Positions 24,181 to 32,881 of a stretch of DNA of 38,570 nucleotides are shown here, in pieces. The notes below the pieces were generated by a model. That model saw only the letters and a program-made list of their open reading frames with translations, did not search any database and was not told where the DNA came from. Numbering within the stretch: the stretch's first letter is position 1; every line of letters starts with the position of its first letter. Position numbers and translations under genes: made by a program. The DNA is from an uncultured Lachnospiraceae bacterium (lineage in GTDB: Bacteria; Bacillota; Clostridia; Lachnospirales; Lachnospiraceae): the NCBI GenBank assembly GCA_947630295.1, contig CANRGZ010000009.1, forward strand, positions 1-38,570. The letters are read 5' to 3'.

Positions 24181-27100
24181 ATGCATGCGGAGCAAAAAAA
24201 ACAGAAAATATCATCTGCCTGCCTGCAGCTGCTGATCATAGCACTGCTTGTCAGACTGCTGCTCAGCGGACTGATTAAAGGATTCAGTACCGATATCAAC
24301 TGCTTTACCGGTTGGGCAGATTCTCTGTTTTCGGATGGAATCAGAGGATTTTATACTTCCGGAGGTTTCTGTGATTATCCGCCCGGTTATCTGTATGTGC
24401 TTTGGCTGCTGGGAGGTCTGCGGAAGCTGTTTGGATTGACGGATTATTATGCGTTTACTTCGATGCTGCTCATCAAATTTCCTGCAGTACTGTGTGATAT
24501 GATTTCCGGCCTGTTGATTTATCGGTTTGGCAGAGAAAAGATCGGAGAGACCAATGCACTGATTTGTACGCTGCTTTATCTGTTTAATCCGGCGATTATC
24601 ATCAATTCGGCGGCATGGGGACAGGTAGACTCTATTTTTACCTTGTTTGCAGTCTTGACGATTTATTATATTTATAAAAAGAAAATGCCGTATGCGTATA
24701 TCGCGTTCTGTATCGGTTTTCTGATTAAGCCGCAGGTCGCATTTATCGCACCTGTTCTGCTTCTGGCCATTATAGAGCATGTATTTATGGATGGTTTCAC
24801 ATGGAATAAGTTTTTCAGAAACCTCTTTGCCGGACTGGGCTCCATTGCGGGACTGTTTTTGCTGATGCTGCCTTTTGGTATCGGTGATGTGCTTTCCCAG
24901 TATGTGAGTACGGTGACTTCCTATAAGTTTGCGTCGGTCAATGCGTATAACTTCTGGGCGATGCTGGGCATGAACTGGAAAGATCAGAACACAAAGGTTC
25001 TTGGGCTTCCGGCATTGTTCTGGGGTATGTTTTTTGTTGTGTGCGTGTTTGCATTTACGATATGGTTCTGGTGGAAGCGGAAGAATGACCGTTCAAAATA
25101 CTTTTTCATGGCGGCCTTTCTGATTACGGGCGTATTTACGCTGTCGGTGCGTATGCATGAGCGGTATATGTATCCGGCGCTGATCCTGCTGATTCTTTAT
25201 TATGTGGTCAATCCGCGGATTGAAACCATATGTCTGTACTTTGTGTTATCAGCGGTTCATTTTCTGAACGTTATACATGTGTTTGTCTGTTATGATCCGG
25301 CAACCTATAACTGGGATGATCCGTCCAGAGCAATCATCGGCGCTTTCATGTCGCTGGCGTATGCTTTCATGATATTCTGTTTTTTCCGCTTTTTGAAGCA
25401 GAAGGGATCAGGGAAAAAAATTGCGTTAAAGCAAATTTTTTCCCTGCGAAGCAAGGAAGCGGATTCCAAAGGCAAAAAACATCGGTTTACGTCCCGTCCC
25501 ATGGCAAGGATAGAAAAGAAGGACATTCTGATTATGCTGGTGATTACGCTGCTGTATTCTGCAGTCGCCCTGTTTCAGCTGGGAGATCTGCAGGCCCCGC
25601 AGTCGGGTTGGACCGCGAAAACGGCAAATGAGCAGTATGTCTTTACTTTTGATCAGCCGGTACGGATCCAGAAGATCTGGTACTATCTGGGCAATTATCA
25701 CAATCCCCACTTTGATTTTGAAGTGCAGGATGGGGATGGCGCATGGGTGAAGGTGCTGGACGATCAGGAATTTAAAAGCGTTTTCAACTGGTCGGATCAG
25801 ACATTTACGCAGGTTGTGGAAACCCGGGCCGTGCGTATGACATCCCTGTCAGAACAGGCTTCGATCTGGGAACTGACTTTTGTGGATGGAGATGGAAATT
25901 ATATTACGCCGTCAAATCCGGAAGTCTGTCCCGCCCTCTTTGACGAGACAGATCTGATTCCGGAACGGGAATCCAAACTAAACGGTACGTATTTTGATGA
26001 AATTTATCATGCCAGAACCGCATGGGAATATACCCAGGGCATTTACAGCTATGAGTGGACCCATCCGCCTCTTGGAAAGATATTCATCATGTTCGGCATT
26101 CTGATTTTCGGAATGGTGCCTTTCGGCTGGCGGATTGCCGGCACCGTTTTCGGAATCATTATGCTGCCCTGCATTTACGTATTTGCAAAAAAAATGTTTT
26201 CGAAACGCTGGATCGCGACCACCGCCATGCTGATGTTTGCGGCGGATTTCATGCATTTTACACAGACACGGATCGCAACCATCGACGTGTTTGTTACGCT
26301 GTTTATCATCCTGATGTATTATTATATGTATAAATACACGCAGATGAGCTATTATGACAGGAAGTTCAGCAAAGTGATGATTCCGCTGGGACTGTCCGGT
26401 ATGATGATGGGCTTTGCCATGGCAAGCAAGTGGACAGGCGTTTATGCGGCCTGCGGTCTGGCAGTGATCTTTTTCGCAGATTTGTGGCGCAGATACGGTG
26501 AATACCGGTACGCGAAAACAAAACCACAAGGGAGTACAGACGGTATTTCCCACAGCAGGGTGATCCGGGAATTTCCGCTGCGCACGAAACAGACGATTCT
26601 GCTCTGCTTTTTGTTTTTCATCTTTTTGCCGCTGCTCATTTATGTGCTTTCATATATTCCGTTTGTAAGCCGGGAAGGCCAGAGCCTGCTGCAAAAAGCG
26701 TACAAAAACGCGATTGATATGTACAATTATCATTCCAATCTTGTATCGGAGCATGCGTATTCCTCCAAATGGTATCAGTGGCCGCTGATGACACGGCCCA
26801 TGTGGTATTATTCCTACCATGTAAACGATACGATTTCGGAAGGCATCAGCGCCTTTGGAAATCCGCTGATCTGGTGGGCAGGCATTCCCGCATTTTTCTA
26901 CGTCTTATATCGGATGATCAAAAATCGCGACAGAAACGCAGGTTTTCTGGTGATCGGATATCTGGCGGAATATCTGCCCTGGATGTTTGTGGATCGGACC
27001 ACCTATATTTATCATTATTTCCCGTCGGTGCCGTTTGTGATTCTGATGCTCTGCTACAGTTTTCAGCAGTTTGTCAAAGACAATACCCGTCGGAAATATG

Positions 27101-27234
27101 CGGTATACGTCTATATCGCAGTGATGATTATACTGTTTGCAATGTTCTATCCGGTGCTTTCGGGATATCCGGTGGACAAAAACTATGTGTTTACCTGGCT
27201 GCGGTGGTTCAAATCCTGGACTTTAGTGACATAA
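24181..27234 (+). CDS. Fusion of two GT-C glycosyltransferases; C-terminal half is protein O-mannosyltransferase-like
   Basis: This is a 1017-residue polytopic membrane protein. ATG 24181 is chosen because AAAGGA (24166-24171) touches the alternative ATG 24172. The N-terminal half (about 1-405) is GT-C with TD38INCFTGWA and D65YPPGYLYVLW, a pattern of polyprenyl-phosphate-sugar-dependent GT87-type mannosyltransferases. After a basic linker (about 410-440) the C-terminal half (445-1017) matches PMT/GT39, with the catalytic loop FD606E607IYHARTAWEY and THPPLGK. Between its first span and that loop lies a beta-rich segment (about 470-580) resembling a discoidin fold. PMT enzymes attach a sugar to Ser/Thr of exported proteins. 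It is directly upstream of the cohesin genes, whose Thr/Pro linkers are plausible acceptors. The fused architecture and the target are inference. Confidence 0.85.
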   Translation: MHAEQKKQKISSACLQLLIIALLVRLLLSGLIKGFSTDINCFTGWADSLFSDGIRGFYTSGGFCDYPPGYLYVLWLLGGLRKLFGLTDYYAFTSMLLIKFPAVLCDMISGLLIYRFGREKIGETNALICTLLYLFNPAIIINSAAWGQVDSIFTLFAVLTIYYIYKKKMPYAYIAFCIGFLIKPQVAFIAPVLLLAIIEHVFMDGFTWNKFFRNLFAGLGSIAGLFLLMLPFGIGDVLSQYVSTVTSYKFASVNAYNFWAMLGMNWKDQNTKVLGLPALFWGMFFVVCVFAFTIWFWWKRKNDRSKYFFMAAFLITGVFTLSVRMHERYMYPALILLILYYVVNPRIETICLYFVLSAVHFLNVIHVFVCYDPATYNWDDPSRAIIGAFMSLAYAFMIFCFFRFLKQKGSGKKIALKQIFSLRSKEADSKGKKHRFTSRPMARIEKKDILIMLVITLLYSAVALFQLGDLQAPQSGWTAKTANEQYVFTFDQPVRIQKIWYYLGNYHNPHFDFEVQDGDGAWVKVLDDQEFKSVFNWSDQTFTQVVETRAVRMTSLSEQASIWELTFVDGDGNYITPSNPEVCPALFDETDLIPERESKLNGTYFDEIYHARTAWEYTQGIYSYEWTHPPLGKIFIMFGILIFGMVPFGWRIAGTVFGIIMLPCIYVFAKKMFSKRWIATTAMLMFAADFMHFTQTRIATIDVFVTLFIILMYYYMYKYTQMSYYDRKFSKVMIPLGLSGMMMGFAMASKWTGVYAACGLAVIFFADLWRRYGEYRYAKTKPQGSTDGISHSRVIREFPLRTKQTILLCFLFFIFLPLLIYVLSYIPFVSREGQSLLQKAYKNAIDMYNYHSNLVSEHAYSSKWYQWPLMTRPMWYYSYHVNDTISEGISAFGNPLIWWAGIPAFFYVLYRMIKNRDRNAGFLVIGYLAEYLPWMFVDRTTYIYHYFPSVPFVILMLCYSFQQFVKDNTRRKYAVYVYIAVMIILFAMFYPVLSGYPVDKNYVFTWLRWFKSWTLVT

Positions 27235-27381
27235 ATGGAAAAACTACGAATGGATTTCAGCGTAAAATACAGATGAAATCCGGGTATTCAGCTTGATTTT
27301 TTGTAATGCGTCTGATAAACTGAAATACAGGGTTATATGCTTATTTCTGAAAAATACAAATCAAAAAGAAAGGGAAAAAAC
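27235..27381 (+). promoter_or_regulatory. Promoter region of the cohesin-dockerin gene (TTGATT-N17-TAAACT)
   Basis: TTGATT at 27293-27298 and TAAACT at 27316-27321 are 17 bases apart. Upstream, GGATTTCA and TGAAATCC (about 27252-27280) form a weak stem-loop that is not followed closely by a T-run, so I do not call it a terminator. Confidence 0.55.
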
Positions 27382-28134
27382 ATGAGACTGAAAAAGATCA
27401 TCACGATTACACTGATCGTATCGCTGCTTGCAACGCTGTTCAGTATGATCGCGTTTGCTGAGGGAGAAAAACCGAAGGTATATCTTGCGGACACTTCGGC
27501 TTATAAAGTCGAAAGAAACGCAACGGAAATCGTCGTGCCCATCTGCGTGGAGGGCGAGATCGACATGCAGTGTTTTGATATCACGGTAACCTATGATAAA
27601 TCCAGTCTGGCCCTTGTCCCGGATAAGGAAAAGACATTCATCGAAATGAAAGAGGATGAGGAATATTCATATTATGATATGAATACCGAAACAGACGGAA
27701 CCGTGGTTTTTGCCGGCGTGACGGTGGATGAGTCCATGAAGAGCAAAACCGGAAGGATTGGCCAGCTGACATTCACATCAAAGAAAAGGATCAGCAAGGA
27801 CGGAACAACAACCGAACTGGGACTTTCGGTGGCAGAACTGGGACTTGGAACGGAAGTTGCCGATATTGAGGTAAAGCCGGATGCGACGGTTACCATGAAC
27901 GTCAGTGAAGATCCGAATACGCCGGAACCGGTAAAAGCCGGTGATGTCAATCAGGACGGAAACATCGACGCAAGCGACGCGCTGCTGATTCTGAAGCATG
28001 CCGCCAGGATGGAAACCCTGGAGGGCGACGCTTTAAAGGCAGCGGATGTGAATACGGATACCTCCGTCAACTCCACCGATGCATTGGATGTTCTGAAATA
28101 TGCGGCGCATCTGATCGATCATTTTGGCAATTAG
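27382..28134 (+). CDS. Cohesin-dockerin adaptor protein
   Basis: This 250-residue secreted protein starts at ATG 27382 with AAAGGGA upstream. It has a signal peptide (1-26, MIAFA). Residues about 31-175 have the cohesin beta-sandwich pattern: VYLADTSAYKVERNATEIVVPICVEG, then CFDITVTYDKSSLAL, TVVFAGVTVDES, and GRIGQLTFTSKK. Residues 186-246 are a dockerin with loops DVNQDGNIDASD and DVNTDTSVNSTD. The second loop has T in place of the usual Gly. It has no membrane anchor. A protein with both a cohesin and a dockerin is an adaptor in cellulosome terms: it can bind one partner's dockerin and itself dock on another cohesin. It lies between the glycosyltransferase and the anchored cohesin. Confidence 0.85.
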   Translation: MRLKKIITITLIVSLLATLFSMIAFAEGEKPKVYLADTSAYKVERNATEIVVPICVEGEIDMQCFDITVTYDKSSLALVPDKEKTFIEMKEDEEYSYYDMNTETDGTVVFAGVTVDESMKSKTGRIGQLTFTSKKRISKDGTTTELGLSVAELGLGTEVADIEVKPDATVTMNVSEDPNTPEPVKAGDVNQDGNIDASDALLILKHAARMETLEGDALKAADVNTDTSVNSTDALDVLKYAAHLIDHFGN

Positions 28135-28192
28135 CACAAACATTTTTTGACAGAAAGGACACATATTTCCGGTAAATTGTGCAATTTTTAGG

Positions 28193-28221
28193 TTGACAAG
28201 GAAAGGTCTATTTGATAGACT
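28193..28221 (+). promoter_or_regulatory. Strong promoter TTGACA-N17-TAGACT with inverted repeat at the -10
   Basis: A perfect TTGACA (28193-28198) and TAGACT (28216-28221) are 17 bases apart. The inverted repeat GTCTAT-TTG-ATAGAC (28206-28220) covers the -10 region, a typical position for a repressor site. The start codon is 54 bases downstream. Confidence 0.75.
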
Positions 28222-28274
28222 ACACTTTGTAAACGCATTGCACTTTTTATAAAAAAAGAAAGGAAGAGATTAAA

Positions 28275-29000
28275 ATGAAAAAGTTATTAGCAATCGTTAT
28301 GGTTGCAGTCATGGTATTCTCCATGAGCGCTGTTGCTTTTGCTGAAGAAGATGCTGCAAGACCTTATACAGTATCTTACACAGCGCAGACAAACGAAGAT
28401 GGTTCCATTACGATCTCCGTTTATGCAAAGGGTAATGTACAGGCTTATGATGTAGGTATTTCCTACAAAGATACAGGCGCTACGGTAAAAGAATTTGCTA
28501 CATCCGCAGATTTCAAGAGTGCTGTATCTCCGCTCGACGTTGCGAACGATGTTAAAGATGAAAGTTATATTGTATTCACCGGCGCAGCGCTTAGCGATGC
28601 TGCTAAGGAATATGATGGAATCATCGGTTCTGCTACTTTCACAGATGTTACCGATGCCGCTAAGTTCCAGATTATTGCTGACACAGCGAAATCTGAGCAG
28701 TTTGCAGTAACAACTCCTGATAACCCTATTGATATTAAGCCGTATGAAGCTCCGACAGAGGCTCCGACTCCGGAACCTGCTGATGAGACTGAGGCTCCTG
28801 CTGGTGACGCAACTCCGGCTCCTGGTACTCCTGGTACCGATGCAACTCCGGCTCCTGCTGGTCCGACCACTGCTCCTACGAACACTGGTTCCGGCAATGC
28901 TGCAAAGACCGCTGATGTTGCTCCTGTAGCTGCAATGGTTACTCTGGTACTTATGGCTGGCGCTGTACTTGTTGTATTAAAGAAACGCGCTGCAGAATAA
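28275..29000 (+). CDS. Membrane-anchored cohesin protein with Pro/Thr linker
   Basis: This 241-residue protein has a signal peptide (1-23, AVAFA). It has one cohesin-like domain (about 31-147; ISVYAKGNVQAYDVGISYKD, then SYIVFTGAALSD and IIGSATFTDV) and a 50-residue Pro/Thr/Ala linker (157-208). A C-terminal span (217-235) is followed by KKRAAE. The sequence before the span, KTADVAP, resembles the KTGD-type sorting or anchor motif of clostridial surface proteins with TG changed to TA. A single cohesin on the membrane would hold one dockerin partner. Codons are strongly GCT/GGT/ACT-biased compared with the GC-ending neighbours, as expected for a highly expressed gene. It has its own strong promoter and terminator. 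The cohesin fold is divergent. Confidence 0.78.
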   Translation: MKKLLAIVMVAVMVFSMSAVAFAEEDAARPYTVSYTAQTNEDGSITISVYAKGNVQAYDVGISYKDTGATVKEFATSADFKSAVSPLDVANDVKDESYIVFTGAALSDAAKEYDGIIGSATFTDVTDAAKFQIIADTAKSEQFAVTTPDNPIDIKPYEAPTEAPTPEPADETEAPAGDATPAPGTPGTDATPAPAGPTTAPTNTGSGNAAKTADVAPVAAMVTLVLMAGAVLVVLKKRAAE

Positions 29001-29032
29001 TCCATAGCGATTGACTGAAAAAAGATTTTTCG

Positions 29033-29062
29033 GACCCCCGTATCTTACGGGGGTCTTTTTTT
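29033..29062 (+). terminator. Intrinsic terminator after the anchored cohesin gene
   Basis: GACCCCCGTA (29033-29042) pairs with TACGGGGGTC (29046-29055) across TCT, followed by seven T (29056-29062). Confidence 0.95.
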
Positions 29063-29098
29063 GTGCGGAATCATCCGGCGTATTCCCGAAAAAAGCCA

Positions 29099-29127
29099 TT
29101 GACAGACGGATGGTGCCTTGTTATCTT
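29099..29127 (+). promoter_or_regulatory. Promoter TTGACA-N17-TATCTT of the pectin-enzyme operon
   Basis: TTGACA (29099-29104) and TATCTT (29122-29127) are 17 bases apart, between the preceding terminator and ATG 29176. This is the only clear promoter I see before the six genes up to 38096. Confidence 0.65.
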
Positions 29128-29175
29128 TTTATTATAGAATTAAATTGGGGTATTCTATGTATGAGGAGGGGCAGC

Positions 29176-32100
29176 ATGAAAAAATTATTGATATGGGTTC
29201 TGGCATTGCTGCTGCCGGTCAATGCTTTTCTTATGGGCAGCGGTCTTTGCCTGAAAGAAGTGGAAGCGGCGGCCGACGATAGGCTGGAACTCTGGTACGA
29301 TGAATCTGCAAAAGCAGATTTCTATGAGATTTACGCGAAAAAGTATAAGTGGCTTGGGGGAAAGGGCGACGGTTTTCTGGAATTTGGCCGCTCCGACCCG
29401 CAGAATTATGTGGACGGGAAAAACCATTCCAATGATTCTGCCTACAGTGAAAGCGGCAGAGTTACCAAGGCAGTAGAGGACGGCGTTGCATGGGCCAAAC
29501 ACGCGCTTCCCATCGGAAACGGGCACATGGGAGCCATGATATTCGGTTATACGGACACAGAACGGGTACAGATGAATGAAGACACGCTCTGGACCGGCGG
29601 CCCGGGCTGTGTCTCAGTGCTGGATGCGTCCAATAACGCAGATGCCTATGGGAATGTCAATCTGGAAGATCCGGCGGCATTAATGGGTCAGCTGGTAGAC
29701 AACGCATTTGACAATTATTACGAGAGTCTGAAAACCGGGAAAATGCCATCCACTGACAAGGATAACGCGTCGCCGTATCAGAACGGCCTGACGCCCAATT
29801 CCAAAGAACAGGAAGGCTCCTACCAGAACTTTGTAGAGATGTACCTGGATTTCGGGATCAAAGAAGAAGAGACGGAAAATTATCGCCGCAGCCTGCATCT
29901 GGATACGGCGGTCTCGGAAGTGAAATATCGTCATGAGGGAGTCGATTACAGCAGAACCATGTTTGCCAGCTATCCGGATGATGTGCTGGTGTACCGGGTG
30001 GAAGCATCCGGCACGGGGAATGTTTCGTTTCGCCTGCATCCGGAAATCCCGAATCGGGAAATCTACACCGGCAGATATAACAGTACGGCGGGGGACGGCG
30101 CAGCGAAGTATGGAAAAGAAGGAAATGTAGTGGCAGAGGGCGATACCATTTCGGTCACCGGTTCTCTGAAACACAACGGGATGAAATTTGCGGCGCAGTT
30201 TAAGGTCATTTCCGAAGGCGGAACTATGAGGGCGGACAATGCACCGGCAGCGGAGATGGATGCCAACGGAAGCATCACCGTAAACGGTGCGGACAGCGCC
30301 TGGATTGTGATTTCCATGAAAACAGACTATGTCTGTGATTTTGACAGAAACTATACCAGCGGCGAAAGCCTGCCGGAACTGACAGCGGCGCTGGAAACAA
30401 AGGTAGAAGCGGCGGCAGCAAAGGGCTATGCGCAGCTTTACGATGCCCACGAAGCGGATTATACGAAGCTGTTCGGCCGGGTACAGCTGGATATCGGCGG
30501 GGAAAACCCGGATATGGCCACGGATGATTTGCTGCAGCAATATAAAAAGAATAACGGAAAAAACAGCGCAGACGCCAGATATCTGGAAACTCTGTATTAT
30601 CAGTACGGAAGGTATCTGCTGATTGCGTCGTCAAGGGACAATTCGCTTCCGGCCAACCTGCAGGGGGTGTGGAATGATACGGATGCACCTGCCTGGTCGT
30701 CGGATTATCACACCAATATCAATGTGCAGATGAATTACTGGCTCGCGGAGCAGGCCAATCTGGCAGAGACGGCCACCTGTCTGGTGGATTATGCCAATGC
30801 GCTGCGCAAACCCGGAAGGCTTTCCCTGGCGAAGCTCTACGGCATCGGTTACCGACCGGATTCGGAGGATATTGATCTGGAAACAGAAGACGGATTTATC
30901 TTTTTCTGCAATACCACGCCTCTGGGCTTTACGGGCAATATCAAGTCCAATGCTTCGTTTACGGCCACAGCGACGGCGTTTCTGGCGCAGAATCTGTATG
31001 ATTACTATGCTTTTACCAAAGATCTGGATTATCTGCGCAGCGATATCTATCCTTTCCTGCGGGAGAGCTGCATTACCTATCTGCAGACGCTGCAGCCGGG
31101 CAGAGGGGAAAATGATAAAGACCGGCTGTATATTGTACCGTCCTGGTCATCGGAACAGACCCGTTCCCCCTGGACGGTAGGCACATATTTTGACCAGCAG
31201 CTGGTATGGCAGCTGTTCCACGATACGCTGCAGGCCATGGAAGATCTGGGCATTTCGCCTGCGGCAGACGCCGGTACGGACGACAGCTACATGCAGGATG
31301 ATGCCATATTGATGGCGCGGATACAGGACGCCATCGGCCGGCTGGATCCGGTGGCTGTCGGTGCGGACGGACAGATTAAGGAATGGCAGCAGGAGGAACG
31401 CTACAACAAGACGGCAAACGGCGCAGAAATCGGTGAATCCAATCACCGGCACATTTCCCAGCTGATGGCGCTGTATCCGGGAAATTATATCAGCTGCGCA
31501 GACAATAAAGAGGAACTGATTCAGGCCGCACAGGTGGTGCTGAAAGAACGAACCGACGAATCTACAGGATGGGGACTGGCATACCGGCTCAATCTGCAGG
31601 CCAGGACCGGGGACGGCGATCATGCGCATCAGCTGGTCAATGCTCTGCTGACGACGGCTACATATCCGAATTTGTTCGATACCCATGCGCCTTTCCAGAT
31701 TGACGGTAATTTCGGCGCAACCGCAGGCATGACCGAAATGCTGCTGCAGAGTCAGGGGAAAGCGATAGAGATTCTGCCGGCACTTCCGTCGGCATGGAAG
31801 GACGGTTCTTATGAAGGACTGGTGGCAAGAGGCAATTTTGAAGTCAGCTGCAGCTGGAAGAACGGGACCGCATATCGGGTAAAGATCCGGTCCAACGCGG
31901 GAGAACCGCTGAAACTGTCCGGCATTGATGCAGAGACCATAAAAGACGCAGACGGTGTGCCTGTGGCGTATACCATGGAAGATGGCTGCATTTGCCTGGA
32001 TACGGAAAAAGGCGGTATCTATACGATGCAGACGGCAGATGCGCCGGAGGAGACGCAGACACCGGATCCCGGCAAGGATATTCTGCCCGGCGATGTGGAT

Positions 32101-32298
32101 GGAAATCGGGATGTGAATGCCGGGGATGCATTACTGGTACTGCAGTATGCGGCCCATCTGATTCCATTGGAAAAAGAACAGAAGCTTGCCGCTGATGTTA
32201 CGGGAGATGAGGACATCACGGCCGCGGATGCACTGATGATTTTAAAATATGCCGCGAAGCTGATCAATGCATTTGTTCAGCAGGAGGATGGTACTTGA
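29176..32298 (+). CDS. GH95 family alpha-L-fucosidase/galactosidase with C-terminal dockerin
   Basis: This 1040-residue secreted enzyme starts at ATG 29176, preceded by GGAGGGG; earlier in-frame codons fall in the terminator and promoter. It has a signal peptide (1-35, EVEAAA). The GH95 catalytic region (about 85-950) shows PIGNGHMGAMIFG (from 112), MNEDTLWTGGP (133-143), WNDTDAPAWSSDYHTNIN (499-516) and IDGNFGATAGMTEM. The HTNIN asparagines correspond to those used by the B. bifidum GH95 fucosidase. E660 in PSWSSEQ is a candidate general acid. The dockerin (970-1034) has loops DVDGNRDVNAGD and DVTGDEDITAAD. GH95 enzymes cleave alpha-1,2-fucose, or L-galactose as in rhamnogalacturonan-II and xyloglucan; the pectin context favours a plant substrate. 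First gene of the operon. Confidence 0.92.
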   Translation: MKKLLIWVLALLLPVNAFLMGSGLCLKEVEAAADDRLELWYDESAKADFYEIYAKKYKWLGGKGDGFLEFGRSDPQNYVDGKNHSNDSAYSESGRVTKAVEDGVAWAKHALPIGNGHMGAMIFGYTDTERVQMNEDTLWTGGPGCVSVLDASNNADAYGNVNLEDPAALMGQLVDNAFDNYYESLKTGKMPSTDKDNASPYQNGLTPNSKEQEGSYQNFVEMYLDFGIKEEETENYRRSLHLDTAVSEVKYRHEGVDYSRTMFASYPDDVLVYRVEASGTGNVSFRLHPEIPNREIYTGRYNSTAGDGAAKYGKEGNVVAEGDTISVTGSLKHNGMKFAAQFKVISEGGTMRADNAPAAEMDANGSITVNGADSAWIVISMKTDYVCDFDRNYTSGESLPELTAALETKVEAAAAKGYAQLYDAHEADYTKLFGRVQLDIGGENPDMATDDLLQQYKKNNGKNSADARYLETLYYQYGRYLLIASSRDNSLPANLQGVWNDTDAPAWSSDYHTNINVQMNYWLAEQANLAETATCLVDYANALRKPGRLSLAKLYGIGYRPDSEDIDLETEDGFIFFCNTTPLGFTGNIKSNASFTATATAFLAQNLYDYYAFTKDLDYLRSDIYPFLRESCITYLQTLQPGRGENDKDRLYIVPSWSSEQTRSPWTVGTYFDQQLVWQLFHDTLQAMEDLGISPAADAGTDDSYMQDDAILMARIQDAIGRLDPVAVGADGQIKEWQQEERYNKTANGAEIGESNHRHISQLMALYPGNYISCADNKEELIQAAQVVLKERTDESTGWGLAYRLNLQARTGDGDHAHQLVNALLTTATYPNLFDTHAPFQIDGNFGATAGMTEMLLQSQGKAIEILPALPSAWKDGSYEGLVARGNFEVSCSWKNGTAYRVKIRSNAGEPLKLSGIDAETIKDADGVPVAYTMEDGCICLDTEKGGIYTMQTADAPEETQTPDPGKDILPGDVDGNRDVNAGDALLVLQYAAHLIPLEKEQKLAADVTGDEDITAADALMILKYAAKLINAFVQQEDGT

Positions 32299-32370
32299 AC
32301 GGCATTTTCAGGCGATTATGCAGACGCATCGGTAATTCTAATCAAAAATTGAGCAGCGGAGGAAAATGTA

Positions 32371-32793
32371 ATGAAAGCAGAAGAAAAAGAAACAATCACA
32401 TTGGAAGAACAGGAAGGAACGGTGATTACACCGGAACCGGACGTACAGGCAGAACCGATTGAGAATACGGCGGAAGACGACAGCATGGTGCAGGCAGGTG
32501 CGGAATCTGCGCAGGCAGAAGCGGATGCAGCAGACGAAGTCCCGGAGAAGGATGAAACGACACAGTCGGAGCCTGTGACGGAAGCGGAAGCATCTGCAGC
32601 AGAAGATGCGGGAGAACCCGGGGAAGACAGTGAAGTCTGGCTGCAGGACGACGAAGATACGGAAATCGAAGAAGAAAAGAAAACCGGCAAAGGCCGTTTG
32701 TCCGCAGTCTTTGGTGTGATCGGCGGATTGATTCTTGCAGCAGCAGCGGCGGTATCTGTTCTGCTGTGGCGGAAAAAGAATCCGAAACAGTAG
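32371..32793 (+). CDS. Highly acidic single-span membrane protein
   Basis: This 140-residue protein has GGAGG before ATG 32371. It has no N-terminal signal peptide. Residues 1-105 are very acidic and low complexity, rich in Glu, Asp, Ala and Thr, and probably disordered. KKTGKGR (103-109) precedes one hydrophobic span (about 110-132), which ends in WRKKNPKQ. Basic residues on both sides make the topology uncertain. It could be a tail-anchored protein with its acidic part in the cytoplasm, or part of a surface complex. I recognise no family. It sits between the GH95 enzyme and an anchored cohesin whose own tail is also acidic, suggesting a supporting role in the same system. Confidence 0.6.
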   Translation: MKAEEKETITLEEQEGTVITPEPDVQAEPIENTAEDDSMVQAGAESAQAEADAADEVPEKDETTQSEPVTEAEASAAEDAGEPGEDSEVWLQDDEDTEIEEEKKTGKGRLSAVFGVIGGLILAAAAAVSVLLWRKKNPKQ

Positions 32794-32881
32794 AAGGTAA
32801 TGGATGCTGCATTGCAAGTGACAGAATATAAGCTGTTTTTGAACAGCAAAAGCATAAGGCAGGCAGAGAAAGGGATTTCAT

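Noticed and set aside
28900-28998. An LPxTG sortase signal on the cohesin protein
   Set aside because: There is no LPxTG. KTADVAP only resembles KTGD-type ends, so a simple membrane anchor is the safer call.
29011-29175. An N-terminal extension of the GH95 protein from 29011
   Set aside because: It would translate through the terminator and the promoter. MKKLLIWVLALLLP at 29176 is a normal signal peptide with GGAGGGG upstream.
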